Shown here: in pieces, positions 50,273-59,148 of the stretch | Layout of the letters: every line of letters starts with the position of its first letter | How positions within the stretch are numbered: the stretch's first letter is position 1 | DNA from: Paraburkholderia phytofirmans PsJN | GTDB lineage: Bacteria; Pseudomonadota; Gammaproteobacteria; Burkholderiales; Burkholderiaceae | Direction: 5' to 3' | Assembly: GCF_000020125.1 (NCBI RefSeq) | Contig: NC_010676.1 | Coordinates: 2,294,001-2,358,000, forward strand | Length of the DNA stretch: 64,000 nt | The notes under the pieces: model-generated | Database searches by the model: none | What the model was told of the DNA's origin: nothing | What the model saw: only the letters and a program-made list of their open reading frames with translations | Position numbers and translations under genes: made by a program

Positions 50273-53127
50273 CCCAGTGGCTAACCCAGACACACACCGT
50301 CACGTTCAGCGGTGCCGCGCTTCCCGAAATCGTCGGCGTCTCATACAGGAACAGGCAGTTCACCGAAAAGCGCGCGCCGATGCTGACCGTTCGCCGGGTC
50401 AGCGGACGCGAGGCGGTCGGCGAACTGTTCGAATATATCGTCGAGACAGCAGTCGAGAACCCGGACTTTCTGGAAGACCCAGAGAGCGCCGCGCAGATCG
50501 ATCTGGAGCGCATCGTCGGCACAACAGGCACCGTTGCGATCCAGATCACCGGCATCGGCACCTTCCGCGCGGGCGCGACAGGCGATACCGGGCGCGCGAA
50601 TGTCGGCGCCGATACCCGCTACATCAGCGGCGAAATCGTTTCGGCGCGGATCAGATGCGTTGAAGACCGCGCGTCGATTTTCGAGTTCGTGCTGCGTCCG
50701 TTTGTGTGGCGCGCAACGCTGAACTGCGATTCGCGCATCTTTCATGGTCCGGTGACCAAGGTGCTCGAAGAAGTCCTGCAACCTTATGTGGGCACCGTTG
50801 AATGGCGTATCGGCGGAATGTGGCCCGGCAAAGGCTACCCGCCGCGCGACATGATCCGGCAGGCGTGGGAATCAGACTGGGCATTCATATCCCGTTTAAT
50901 GGAAGAGTTCGGGCTCTGCTACTGGTTCGAGCATCGTGACGACTTTCATTCGCTCGTCATTTCCGACCTGCTGAGCGGCTTCCGTCCGCACGGCGTCGCC
51001 TATGAAACACTTCGCTATCATCCGGCCGGCCGGATCGATGAGGAACATATCAGCGAACTGTCGGTGTCGTACACGCTGACGCCGGGCAGCGCCGAAGTCA
51101 ACGACCACAACTACGCGGAGCCGCGACTTGCAAAAAGTCTCGCACCGAACCGCGAACGCTACGAAGACCTGCGCGGCACGGCGAGCCGGGCCATCGAAAT
51201 CTACGAACCCGCCGACTTCGCGCAGCCCGAGGCCCGGCGCACGTTTGCCGACGCGAACGACGAGCGGGAGGAAGCCCGGTATCTTGCACGGGTCAAACTC
51301 GAAGCGAGACGCTGCCAGGGGCTGCGCGCAACCGGCAGGGGTCATATTCAGGGGCTGCAGCCCGGCCGCACGTTCACGCTGACCGGCTATCCGCAGCAGC
51401 GCGCGAACTGTGAATACATCGTTCTGCGCTGCACGCTGGATATCACTGAAGTTGGCACGTCCTCAGGTGACTGGCGTCAGTACTCGGTCAACACGGAATT
51501 TGAACTGCAACCGGCGAACGAGTATTTCCGGCTGCCGCAGATCACGCCGAGGCCGCGCGTGGACGGCTATGAATACGCCGTGGTGGTCGCGCCGCAGGAC
51601 AAGGAAATGTACATCGACTCGCGCAACCGGCTGCGCATCCAGTTCGACTGGGACCGGCAGGCGAAGCTCGACGGCGCGACCTCGATCTGGGTGCGCGTCA
51701 TGACGCAATGGCAGGGCGGCGAGCTGGGTGTGGTTGCACCCGGTCGCGCGGGTCAGATGGTGCTGGTCGCGCACGTGCACGGTGACCCGGACCGGCCTGT
51801 CGTCGCCGGATTCGTGGTGGACAAGTTCAACATGCCGCCGTGGGCACTGCCGGCCAACGCGGCGCTTAGCGGCATGCGCAGTAAGAGTCTTGGGTATGGT
51901 CTGCGCTCCAATCATCTCGCGCTGGACGATACGCCCGGCAGGATGCAGGCGCAACTGTCGAGCGACCAGGCTAATTCGCGGTTTGTGGCGGGGTTCAATA
52001 CGCGCATCGAAGGCAACCGGGGGCGCACCGAGCCGCGCGGCGAAGGGATCGAGATTGCCACCGATGCGCATGCGGTGATGCGGGCGAACCGGGGCTTGCT
52101 CGTAACGACCGAGACGCGCGCGGGGGCGACCGCTCCCGTGAAGGATATGGGCGAGACGGTACAGCGGCTCACGCAGGCGCGGCAACAGCATGAAGACCTG
52201 TCACTGCTCGCGAAGCAGCACAACGCGCAGACGCCGCAAGCGAGCCAGAGCGATGCGGCCAGCACGATCAGGACACAGAACGGCGCGATCAGGGGCGGCG
52301 CCAGGACGCCGGAGAATCCATCGCCGGAGCTGACGCGCCCGGACGTGGTGATGGCGAGTGCGGCAGGCATCGCGACCACGGCCGCAGACAGCACGCATAT
52401 GGCGAGCGCGAACGATCACGCGGTGACGGCGGGACGGGACGTGAGTGTGTCGTCGGGACGTTCGCTGTTTGCGTCGGTGCGCGGTGCGATCAGCCTGTTT
52501 GCCTCGCAGCTCGGCATGAAGCTGATTGCGGCGAAGGGGCGCGTGGACATCCAGGCGCAAAGCGACCAGATGGCGTTGGCGGCGCTGAAGGACGTCACGA
52601 TCAGCAGCACGGACGGCAGGATCGTGATCACCGCAGCAAAGGAAGTCTGGCTCGGTGCGGGCGGGTCGTATATCCAGATCAACGGCGACGGGATCATCAA
52701 TGGGTCGCCCGGGCCGATTCTGGAGAAAGGCGCGTCGTGGGACGTGCCGGGGCCGGATTCGAAGCGTGTGTCATTACCCTTCCTTCCACTCAGCGCCTTA
52801 CCGCAAGCAGCGGAGTATGAATACTCGCAAATTTTCGATATCAGCACGCTTATTCCAGCCGTCAGTATTGGTTCAGCTCTTGAGAGCCAGCCATATCGAA
52901 TCTATCTTGCAGACGGCACGATCCAGCAGCAAGGCATGCTAACGGACGGCGCAACGGAGGTTGTCCACACTCTTGCATCCACCCAAGTCAAATGCGAGAT
53001 CGGTACGGGTGACTGGGGAGTTACTGAACATGCTTACGACGACATCGAATTGAACGCCGAGGAAGAAGCGCAATTTCGGTCGGGCGACAACTTTGAAAAG
53101 TTGGAGGGAAATGAAATACATGAATAA
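50269..53127 (+). CDS. vgrG: Type VI secretion tip protein VgrG
   Basis: A protein of 952 residues from the GTG at 50269 (GAGG 6 bases upstream); a GTG at 50200 would give 975. The N-terminal two-thirds matches the gp27/gp5-like VgrG: APMLTVRRVSGREAVGELFE, SDWAFISRLMEEFGLCYWFE, WVRVMTQWQGGELG with a gp5-type OB fold, then GDPDRPVVAGFV. A DUF2345 beta-helix follows (ASANDHAVTAGRDVSVSSG, LIAAKGRVDIQAQSDQMALA, ISSTDGRIVITAAKEVWLG). The last 120 residues (after GPILEKGASWDVPGPDSKR) are a distinct, lower-GC extension that probably carries or binds cargo. It caps the secretion tube. The gene overlaps the muramidase effector gene by 8 bases. No other T6SS structural gene is here, so it is an orphan module. 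Confidence 0.92.
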   Translation: MTQWLTQTHTVTFSGAALPEIVGVSYRNRQFTEKRAPMLTVRRVSGREAVGELFEYIVETAVENPDFLEDPESAAQIDLERIVGTTGTVAIQITGIGTFRAGATGDTGRANVGADTRYISGEIVSARIRCVEDRASIFEFVLRPFVWRATLNCDSRIFHGPVTKVLEEVLQPYVGTVEWRIGGMWPGKGYPPRDMIRQAWESDWAFISRLMEEFGLCYWFEHRDDFHSLVISDLLSGFRPHGVAYETLRYHPAGRIDEEHISELSVSYTLTPGSAEVNDHNYAEPRLAKSLAPNRERYEDLRGTASRAIEIYEPADFAQPEARRTFADANDEREEARYLARVKLEARRCQGLRATGRGHIQGLQPGRTFTLTGYPQQRANCEYIVLRCTLDITEVGTSSGDWRQYSVNTEFELQPANEYFRLPQITPRPRVDGYEYAVVVAPQDKEMYIDSRNRLRIQFDWDRQAKLDGATSIWVRVMTQWQGGELGVVAPGRAGQMVLVAHVHGDPDRPVVAGFVVDKFNMPPWALPANAALSGMRSKSLGYGLRSNHLALDDTPGRMQAQLSSDQANSRFVAGFNTRIEGNRGRTEPRGEGIEIATDAHAVMRANRGLLVTTETRAGATAPVKDMGETVQRLTQARQQHEDLSLLAKQHNAQTPQASQSDAASTIRTQNGAIRGGARTPENPSPELTRPDVVMASAAGIATTAADSTHMASANDHAVTAGRDVSVSSGRSLFASVRGAISLFASQLGMKLIAAKGRVDIQAQSDQMALAALKDVTISSTDGRIVITAAKEVWLGAGGSYIQINGDGIINGSPGPILEKGASWDVPGPDSKRVSLPFLPLSALPQAAEYEYSQIFDISTLIPAVSIGSALESQPYRIYLADGTIQQQGMLTDGATEVVHTLASTQVKCEIGTGDWGVTEHAYDDIELNAEEEAQFRSGDNFEKLEGNEIHE

Positions 53128-54472
53128 ACAGCATCATAAGGGACATGCGCCGACCCATCACAAAGAGCCTTCAAGTCCCGTTGTCGAAGTGACGATTGTC
53201 TTTCGGGACGCCTTGAATCGTGCTATCAAGGGGTTAGCGGTGCGAATTGCGGCAGGAACAGGCGCACCACCGGCCCCCCCATGGACATTCGGACCGGACA
53301 CGGATCAGCCGCCCGCGTCTGAGGCATCGATGCATGTAGCCGCAGTGGAGAACAGTCTAGACGTCACGACAGACGGAGACGGCTACGCCCTCACGATCCA
53401 GAATGCTGCACGCAATCAGCCGCTCGACGTGCTGGTTAAAAATCGCCATGGGCAATATGTCCTCAAGGCCACTGTGACGCCGACGAAAGACGTAACCTCC
53501 TATGTGATTAACAGCCCTGAATACCATCTTGAGGCGGTAACGCAACCTACGCCCCAGGATGCGTTCGAGCAGGACTTGACAATTCCGATTGTAAAAGACG
53601 GCGAAGTTATGACGGTTGATCGTCTGCTTAACGAGTTCGGGCCTTACGTAGGGTCCACGCAGAAAGTGACCGAGCAGGGAAAGGTAAAAAAAGACTTTCC
53701 GGCGAAAAAGAAGGAAGTCCACATTGACCCTGCGACGGGAAAGCAGAAAACTTCGATCACCATCGAGCATCACTATCGCGTGGTTGATACAGGTAAGCCG
53801 CGCACAATCGCTATAAATCTGCTCGCCTCCAGATTGAGCTATCCAAAGTCATCGTTGCTCACAGATCAGCACTTTACCTACCTTGCAACCTCGTTCGGTT
53901 GTGAAGCAGCAGCTGTCAAAGTACTAAACAAACAGGAGACGGCAGGCAATGGACGATGGTCACCTGATGGTGGTTTTGATCCCAATGGCTTGCCTCGGAT
54001 TCTTTTTGAACGTCACCATTTTTATGGTTTCACATTACCAACTGCAAATAAAAAAACTGGCAAAAGGACAAAAAATCCATATGTTGCCTTTCCCGACATA
54101 TGCTTCCCAAAGCCTGGAGCATATGGCCCTTCTGGAATTCACCAATACGAGAAGCTGGTCAAAGCCGCGAAACTTGATCGGGATGCAGCCATTCAATCGT
54201 GCTCTTGGGGAGCCTTTCAAATTCTCGGCGAATATTATGACTATTGCAACTGCTCATCGCCTGTTGATATGGCAAACAGATCCATGGAAAGCATTGATGC
54301 ACAAGTAAAGCTCTTTGAGGCGTTTATGAAAAAAGCGAAGCCTAGCGCGATAGCCGCACTCGCCCATAAAAAATGGGAAGATCTAGCTTTTAGCTTCAAT
54401 GGATCGCATTGGAAAAAACAAAATCCAAACTATGCCAAAAATCTTGAGGAATTTTACAATGATTTTAAATAA
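53120..54472 (+). CDS. T6SS N-acetylmuramidase effector
   Basis: A 450-residue protein. Start choice: ATG at 53120, 12 bases after GGAGG (53103-53107); ATG at 53111 is too close to it. There is no signal peptide, as expected for VgrG cargo. Residues about 20-140 look like an immunoglobulin- or transthyretin-like domain. Residues about 250-450 match the N-acetylmuramidase (DUF3380) family: CEAAAVKVLNKQETAGNG with probable catalytic Glu273, GLPRILFERHHFYGF, FPDICFPKPGAYG, AAIQSCSWGAFQILGEYYDY and FSFNGS. It would cut the peptidoglycan glycan strand of a target cell. The DNA becomes AT-rich through this gene, a sign of recent acquisition. Its stop overlaps the immunity gene start by 14 bases. 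Confidence 0.85.
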   Translation: MNKQHHKGHAPTHHKEPSSPVVEVTIVFRDALNRAIKGLAVRIAAGTGAPPAPPWTFGPDTDQPPASEASMHVAAVENSLDVTTDGDGYALTIQNAARNQPLDVLVKNRHGQYVLKATVTPTKDVTSYVINSPEYHLEAVTQPTPQDAFEQDLTIPIVKDGEVMTVDRLLNEFGPYVGSTQKVTEQGKVKKDFPAKKKEVHIDPATGKQKTSITIEHHYRVVDTGKPRTIAINLLASRLSYPKSSLLTDQHFTYLATSFGCEAAAVKVLNKQETAGNGRWSPDGGFDPNGLPRILFERHHFYGFTLPTANKKTGKRTKNPYVAFPDICFPKPGAYGPSGIHQYEKLVKAAKLDRDAAIQSCSWGAFQILGEYYDYCNCSSPVDMANRSMESIDAQVKLFEAFMKKAKPSAIAALAHKKWEDLAFSFNGSHWKKQNPNYAKNLEEFYNDFK

Positions 54473-55145
54473 AAAAATCTTATTATATTCCCTCATGGTT
54501 TTCTGCAATCTTTGCCACGCGGCCGATGTGGTAATTTTCGACAGCCCGAATCTGATCGCCGTCACGTCAGAAAATTCTTTGCGCGGATATTATGGCGCAT
54601 TGGAAAAGGGAGCATCCTGCATGTTCTTTTTTACGGCCGATCTGAAAAATTCAAAAAAAACCAGCGACGGACTTTACTCGACGTTTGACGTAGCAACCTA
54701 CGCGCTAAATAGTGAACAATTTCTTTACGCCAAAAGAGATGTACGGTTCGACACGCCGGGCAAGTTGTATGTTATGGGAGATCAATGGATTATTAAAACT
54801 GACGCGGAACCCCCGGGGTGCGGAGGAGCTGTAGGTTTTTTCCACCTCGGTCCCTATGACCACGATGCCACGCGTTACTACGTAAGCAGAAAAATTCCAG
54901 CGCTCGGACTTGATATTGTCACAAGGAAAACGTTTTTCCACGACAAGCGCGGCCGTTCGTTTTTAAAAAGAAAAACCTATCTCACCGCAGGTGACGTGGT
55001 TGCTGTTCTGAAGCAAGACGGCGTCTACTTTTTTGTTCGGCATACCGATCCTGACTATTTCAACCCGGCGCCTGGGAAAGTCACTGCTGGTTGGGTTCGA
55101 TCGACAGACCTTAACGACCCTTTTCCGTCCATGGCGAAGCACTAG
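54459..55145 (+). CDS. Probable periplasmic immunity protein for the muramidase effector
   Basis: A 228-residue protein from the ATG at 54459 (GAGGA 9 bases upstream), starting inside the effector gene. The signal peptide (NKKILLYSLMVFCNLCHA, cleavage near residue 21) sends it to the periplasm, where a muramidase immunity protein must act. Cys residues at CMFFF and GCGG could pair. The C-terminal 70 residues resemble an SH3-like domain (LKQDGVYFFVRHTD, then VTAGWVRSTDLND). No enzyme motif is visible. Role is inferred from position, export and partner. It is the most AT-rich gene of the window, unlike its neighbours. Confidence 0.7.
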   Translation: MILNKKILLYSLMVFCNLCHAADVVIFDSPNLIAVTSENSLRGYYGALEKGASCMFFFTADLKNSKKTSDGLYSTFDVATYALNSEQFLYAKRDVRFDTPGKLYVMGDQWIIKTDAEPPGCGGAVGFFHLGPYDHDATRYYVSRKIPALGLDIVTRKTFFHDKRGRSFLKRKTYLTAGDVVAVLKQDGVYFFVRHTDPDYFNPAPGKVTAGWVRSTDLNDPFPSMAKH

Positions 55146-55849
55146 ATGTCTCATTCAATGGTTCCAGCCTGATTAGCGAACTGTCATGTATCGACACAAC
55201 GCGCTTCCCCGACGCCGGCGTGTGATCGATTCAGTCTACCGGTCCACGTACAGTGGCTTATACAAGCACAGCTGATGGCGATCCTCCCACGCCTTCACGC
55301 CGGTGTGAAATGTCGTGGACCCGCACCTGCAAACGAAATGGCGCGAGTAATCGCGCCATTTCGTCATTCAGCCAGCGGCAGTTCAATCAGCCAGCAATTC
55401 GCGAGCGCCGCCTGCTCGCGCTCATCAGACCAGCATTGCGCACGTTTTCGTCAAACAAACGCCTGTTATCAGTCGCAATGACGGAAAAACGATGTCATCC
55501 ACGTTCGCGCTGCGCTAGAACCGCTCGCCGTACGAGCGAAGCGTCGCCGAGTTGCCGATCGACAGTCTGATCCGGCTCATCCAGACCCTCACCAGCAGCC
55601 GTCGATGGTACTCGCGCCCCAACCCACTCTGATGGCACCCGCATCGACCGCCCACCCCCGCTGAAATGAATTTGCAGGGTAATCAGCAGAAAATGCTGTG
55701 ATCGCCGCAAAAAAAAGACGTGCAACCCGCCAGCGCCTCGATTGGCAATTTCATCGATTGCGCTAGAGGCGTAGCATCGATCCATCAATCGACGCGCGTG
55801 CGCGGCCGCGAGCCTCGCTACGTCAAGGGCAACCTGAAGGAGCAACCGA
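55146..55849. other. Long spacer after the T6SS module, no gene
   Basis: These 704 bases carry open frames with no start signals or family likeness, so none is annotated. The hairpin at 55333-55364 is the clearest structure. GC content returns to the window average here, which marks the right edge of the AT-rich island. Confidence 0.5.
55333..55364. terminator. 14-bp perfect hairpin downstream of the immunity gene
   Basis: ACGAAATGGCGCGA (55333-55346) pairs with TCGCGCCATTTCGT (55351-55364) around GTAA. There is no T-run, so it may be a bidirectional terminator without a tail, an RNA-processing hairpin or a repeat element. Confidence 0.45.
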
Positions 55850-57322
55850 ATGTCTCTCGCATTGACACGCAATGAACTGATTCGCCCGCAGAACCTGATC
55901 GACGGAGCATGGACCGGCGCCGCCGACGGCGCCCGCTTCGCCGTCACCAACCCGGCCACCGGCGAGACGATTGTCGAAGTCGCCGACAGCGGCGCCGCTG
56001 ACGCGCGCGCCGCCACCGACGCCGCAGCCCGCGCGTTCCCCGCCTGGCGCGACACGCTGCCTCGCGAGCGCGCCGAGATTCTGCGCCGCTGGCATGCGCT
56101 GATCGTCGCCAATACCGACGACCTCGCGAAGCTGATGTCGATGGAACAGGGCAAGCCGCTCGCGGAGGCCCGCGGCGAAGTCGCTTACGGCGCGTCGTAC
56201 GTGGCCTGGTTCGCCGACGAAGCGACCCGCATCTACGGCGATCTGATTCCGCAACAGCAGCGCGGCAAGCGCATGAGCGCGGTGAAGGAACCGGTCGGCG
56301 TAATCGCCGCGATCACGCCGTGGAATTTCCCGCTGGCGATGATCGCCCGCAAGATCGCGCCCGCGCTCGCGGCGGGTTGCACCGTGGTCGCCAAGCCCGC
56401 CGAAGACACGCCGCTCACCGCCCTCGCCCTCGCCGTGCTCGCTCAGGAAGCTGGTCTGCCAGACGGCGTGCTGAACATGCTGTCGGCGTCGCGCGAACAA
56501 GGCATTGCCGCCGTTGCCGATTGGCTCGCCGACTCGCGGGTGCGCAAAATAACCTTCACAGGTTCGACGCCGGTTGGCAAGCATCTCGCGCGCGAATCCG
56601 CGGGCACGCTGAAGAAGCTCTCGCTGGAATTGGGCGGTAACGCGCCCTTCATCGTGTTCGACGACGCCGATCTCGACGCGGCCGTCACCGGCCTGATGGC
56701 AGCGAAATTCCGCAATGGCGGCCAGACCTGCGTGTGTCCGAACCGCGTCTATGTGCAGGCGGGTGTCTATGAGCGCTTCGCCGATCTGCTCGCGAAACGC
56801 GTCGGCGCGCTGAAAGTTGCGCCTGCAACCGACCCGCAAGCGCAAATCGGTCCGATGATCAACGAGCGCGCGATCCAGAAGATTGCCCGTCACGTGGAAG
56901 ACGCCGTCAAACACGGCGCGAAGGTGCTGGTGGGCGGCAAGCGCCTGACCGAACTCGGCCCGAACTACTACGCGCCGACCGTGCTGACGGACGCGCGGGA
57001 CGACATGCTCGTCAGCTGCGAGGAGACCTTCGGCCCGGTCGCGCCGCTATTCCGTTTCAACGAAGAAGCCGAAGCGATCCGTCTCTCCAACGACACGCCG
57101 TTCGGCCTGGCCGCCTACTTCTATACGCAGGACGTGAGGCGTATCAATCGCGTGGCCGCGCAACTCGAAGCGGGGGTAATCGGCATCAACGAAGGCGCGG
57201 TGTCGAGCGAAGCGGCGCCGTTTGGCGGCGTGAAGGAATCGGGCTATGGCCGCGAAGGGTCGAAGTATGGACTCGACGACTACATGTCGATCAAATACAT
57301 GTGCCAGGGCGGGCTTGATTGA
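55850..57322 (+). CDS. gabD: NAD(P)-dependent succinate-semialdehyde dehydrogenase
   Basis: A 490-residue aldehyde dehydrogenase with GAAGGAG before the ATG. Catalytic residues are Asn159 (TPWNFPLAM), Glu260 (LELGGNAPF) and Cys294 (GGQTCVCPNR). TFTGSTPVGKHL is the NAD(P) block. FRNGGQTCVCPNR and IGINEGAVSSEAAPFGGVKE are the GabD signatures. It oxidises succinate semialdehyde to succinate, the last step of GABA and some aromatic and amine breakdown. It probably serves the amine catabolism seen at 27331-42044, though it is not linked to it. Confidence 0.93.
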   Translation: MSLALTRNELIRPQNLIDGAWTGAADGARFAVTNPATGETIVEVADSGAADARAATDAAARAFPAWRDTLPRERAEILRRWHALIVANTDDLAKLMSMEQGKPLAEARGEVAYGASYVAWFADEATRIYGDLIPQQQRGKRMSAVKEPVGVIAAITPWNFPLAMIARKIAPALAAGCTVVAKPAEDTPLTALALAVLAQEAGLPDGVLNMLSASREQGIAAVADWLADSRVRKITFTGSTPVGKHLARESAGTLKKLSLELGGNAPFIVFDDADLDAAVTGLMAAKFRNGGQTCVCPNRVYVQAGVYERFADLLAKRVGALKVAPATDPQAQIGPMINERAIQKIARHVEDAVKHGAKVLVGGKRLTELGPNYYAPTVLTDARDDMLVSCEETFGPVAPLFRFNEEAEAIRLSNDTPFGLAAYFYTQDVRRINRVAAQLEAGVIGINEGAVSSEAAPFGGVKESGYGREGSKYGLDDYMSIKYMCQGGLD

Positions 57323-57733
57323 CGGGCCGCAATCCCGCAAGTGCCTTAACGCCTTAACGCCTCAACGCCTGAATAGCTGAACGCCTGAACACTCTGCCGC
57401 CGAACGCCATCGCTTCCCAGTTGTGAGAAGCGCTGTGCCGAAGCGGCAGTTCTCATTTGCCCGCAATAAATTCAGCACGACGCAAGACCAACAACGCGTT
57501 CGCTTCTCAAGAGAACGCAGCCCTCCTCCCGCCGCAACACCCCTCGCGCGAAATACCGTAACCGTCATGCACACGATTCATGACGGCCATTTTTGGCCCG
57601 AATTTGACCGCGTTTTTCCACGGTCCTATTGTTCGACCATGCCTGCCGGGCTCGTCTCGCCGCTCCTGCCGAAACAACATGGCTAGAACGCGCGACCCTC
57701 CACATCGTGATCCTCCACCTGCCATGACCCGCC
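57323..57733. other. Spacer with 8-bp repeat, no gene
   Basis: These 411 bases hold the repeat at 57343-57390 and otherwise no supported feature. It separates gabD from the transporter gene. Confidence 0.5.
57343..57390. repeat. 8-bp tandem repeat, 6 units
   Basis: Units GCCTTAAC, GCCTTAAC, GCCTCAAC, GCCTGAAT, AGCTGAAC and GCCTGAAC run head to tail, starting 20 bases after the gabD stop. Confidence 0.85.
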
Positions 57734-59092
57734 ATGAATTCTGACGCGACAGCCGCCCTGACATCTCTGACCGCAACCCGGCCCACCAGCAAGGTTCGTC
57801 GCGCTGTGACGACCGCCGTGCTCGGCCAGGTCCTCGAATGGTATGACTTCTTTCTGTATGGCACCGCTGCCGCGCTCGTGTTCGGCAAGTTGTTCTTTCC
57901 GGTCGGCAGCGATCCGCTGACGGGTACGATCGCCGCATTCGGCGGCTTTACGGTGGGCTTTATCGCGCGGCCCATCGGCGGCGTGTTGTGCGGCCATATC
58001 GGCGACCGCTACGGCCGCAAGACGGTCATGATGCTGACGCTGCTCGTCATGGGTACGGCCACGGTCTGCATGGGTCTGCTGCCGACCTATCAGCAAGTCG
58101 GCATCGCGGCACCCATCATGCTCGTGCTGTTGCGCGTTCTGCAGGGCCTTGCCGCCGGCGGTGAATGGAGCGGCAGCATTCTGCTGATTCACGAAAGCGC
58201 GCCCGCTTCGCGGCGCGGCGCACTCGCGGCATGGAGTCCGTGCGGTGCGGCGTTCGGCTTCGTGCTGTCCACCGCCGCGTTTCTGCTCGTGCAAACGCTC
58301 TCGCCCGCCGACTTCCACAGCTGGGGCTGGCGCGTACCGTTCCTCTGCAGCGCCGCGCTGGTCGCGCTCGGTCTGTGGATGCGCCGCTCCGTCGACGAAA
58401 GCGCGGAGTTCGCCGCCGTCAAGGCGACTCACCGAGATGCCCGCATGCCGGTCGTCGAAGTGCTGCGCCAATGTCCGCGTCAGGTGCTGACGGTGTTCGG
58501 CCTGCGCTTTGGTGAAGGCGCGGCGTCGTACATCTTCTTCGCGTTCTCAATTGCGTACGGCCAGTTCATCGGGCTCAAATCGAGTTGGGTGTTAGGCGGC
58601 CTGACCGTGTCGATGCTGTTGATGATTCCCGTGTCCCTGTTGATGGGCCGCCTCACGGATCGCGTCGGCCGCAAGCCGGTTTATCTCGCCGGCGCCGTGG
58701 CGATGGTGTTGGTCGCTTACCCGTATTTCACGTTGCTCGGCTCCGGCGTGCTGTGGAAAGTCATCACGGCGCTCGTGCTCGCCAACAGCATCACGCTCGG
58801 CATTCTGGAAGGCGCGCAGCCCGCGTTCATCAGCGAACTGCTGCCGGTTCATCTGCGCTTCTCGGGGCTCGGCATTGGCCGCGAGATTTCGTCGGTACTC
58901 GGCGGCGGACTCTCGCCGATGGTGGCGACCGCACTGCTCGCGCATTACCGCAGCGCGGCACCGGTGGCGATTTATCTCGTCGTGCTTGGCTTGATCACGG
59001 TGATAGCGACCTGTCTCGCACCGGAGACCTTTCCGAAGGCGCTACGGCTTCAGGCGAAAGCCAAGGAGCACGCCGGGCACGAAAGCGTCTAA
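57734..59092 (+). CDS. MFS transporter, metabolite:H+ symporter (MHS) family
   Basis: A 452-residue membrane protein with 12 segments. LGQVLEWYDFFLYGTAAALV starts the first segment (MHS signature), GDRYGRKTVMMLTLLVMGTA is the segment 2-3 loop motif, and GGEWSGSILLIHE and RRSVDESAEF are the family markers shared by KgtP, ShiA and ProP. It probably imports a dicarboxylate, shikimate- or betaine-like solute. It is followed 56 bases later by the flavin monooxygenase gene on the same strand, which suggests the imported compound is that enzyme's substrate or precursor. Confidence 0.88.
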   Translation: MNSDATAALTSLTATRPTSKVRRAVTTAVLGQVLEWYDFFLYGTAAALVFGKLFFPVGSDPLTGTIAAFGGFTVGFIARPIGGVLCGHIGDRYGRKTVMMLTLLVMGTATVCMGLLPTYQQVGIAAPIMLVLLRVLQGLAAGGEWSGSILLIHESAPASRRGALAAWSPCGAAFGFVLSTAAFLLVQTLSPADFHSWGWRVPFLCSAALVALGLWMRRSVDESAEFAAVKATHRDARMPVVEVLRQCPRQVLTVFGLRFGEGAASYIFFAFSIAYGQFIGLKSSWVLGGLTVSMLLMIPVSLLMGRLTDRVGRKPVYLAGAVAMVLVAYPYFTLLGSGVLWKVITALVLANSITLGILEGAQPAFISELLPVHLRFSGLGIGREISSVLGGGLSPMVATALLAHYRSAAPVAIYLVVLGLITVIATCLAPETFPKALRLQAKAKEHAGHESV

Positions 59093-59148
59093 GCCAGCTT
59101 CTCCTGTACCGATCCCGCAGCCATTCACTTTCTTTCGAAGCCGTCATC

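Noticed and set aside
55253..55570. 105-codon plus-strand frame in the long spacer
   Set aside because: Composition is rich in Arg and Ser as expected of shadow reading, and it has no start signal.
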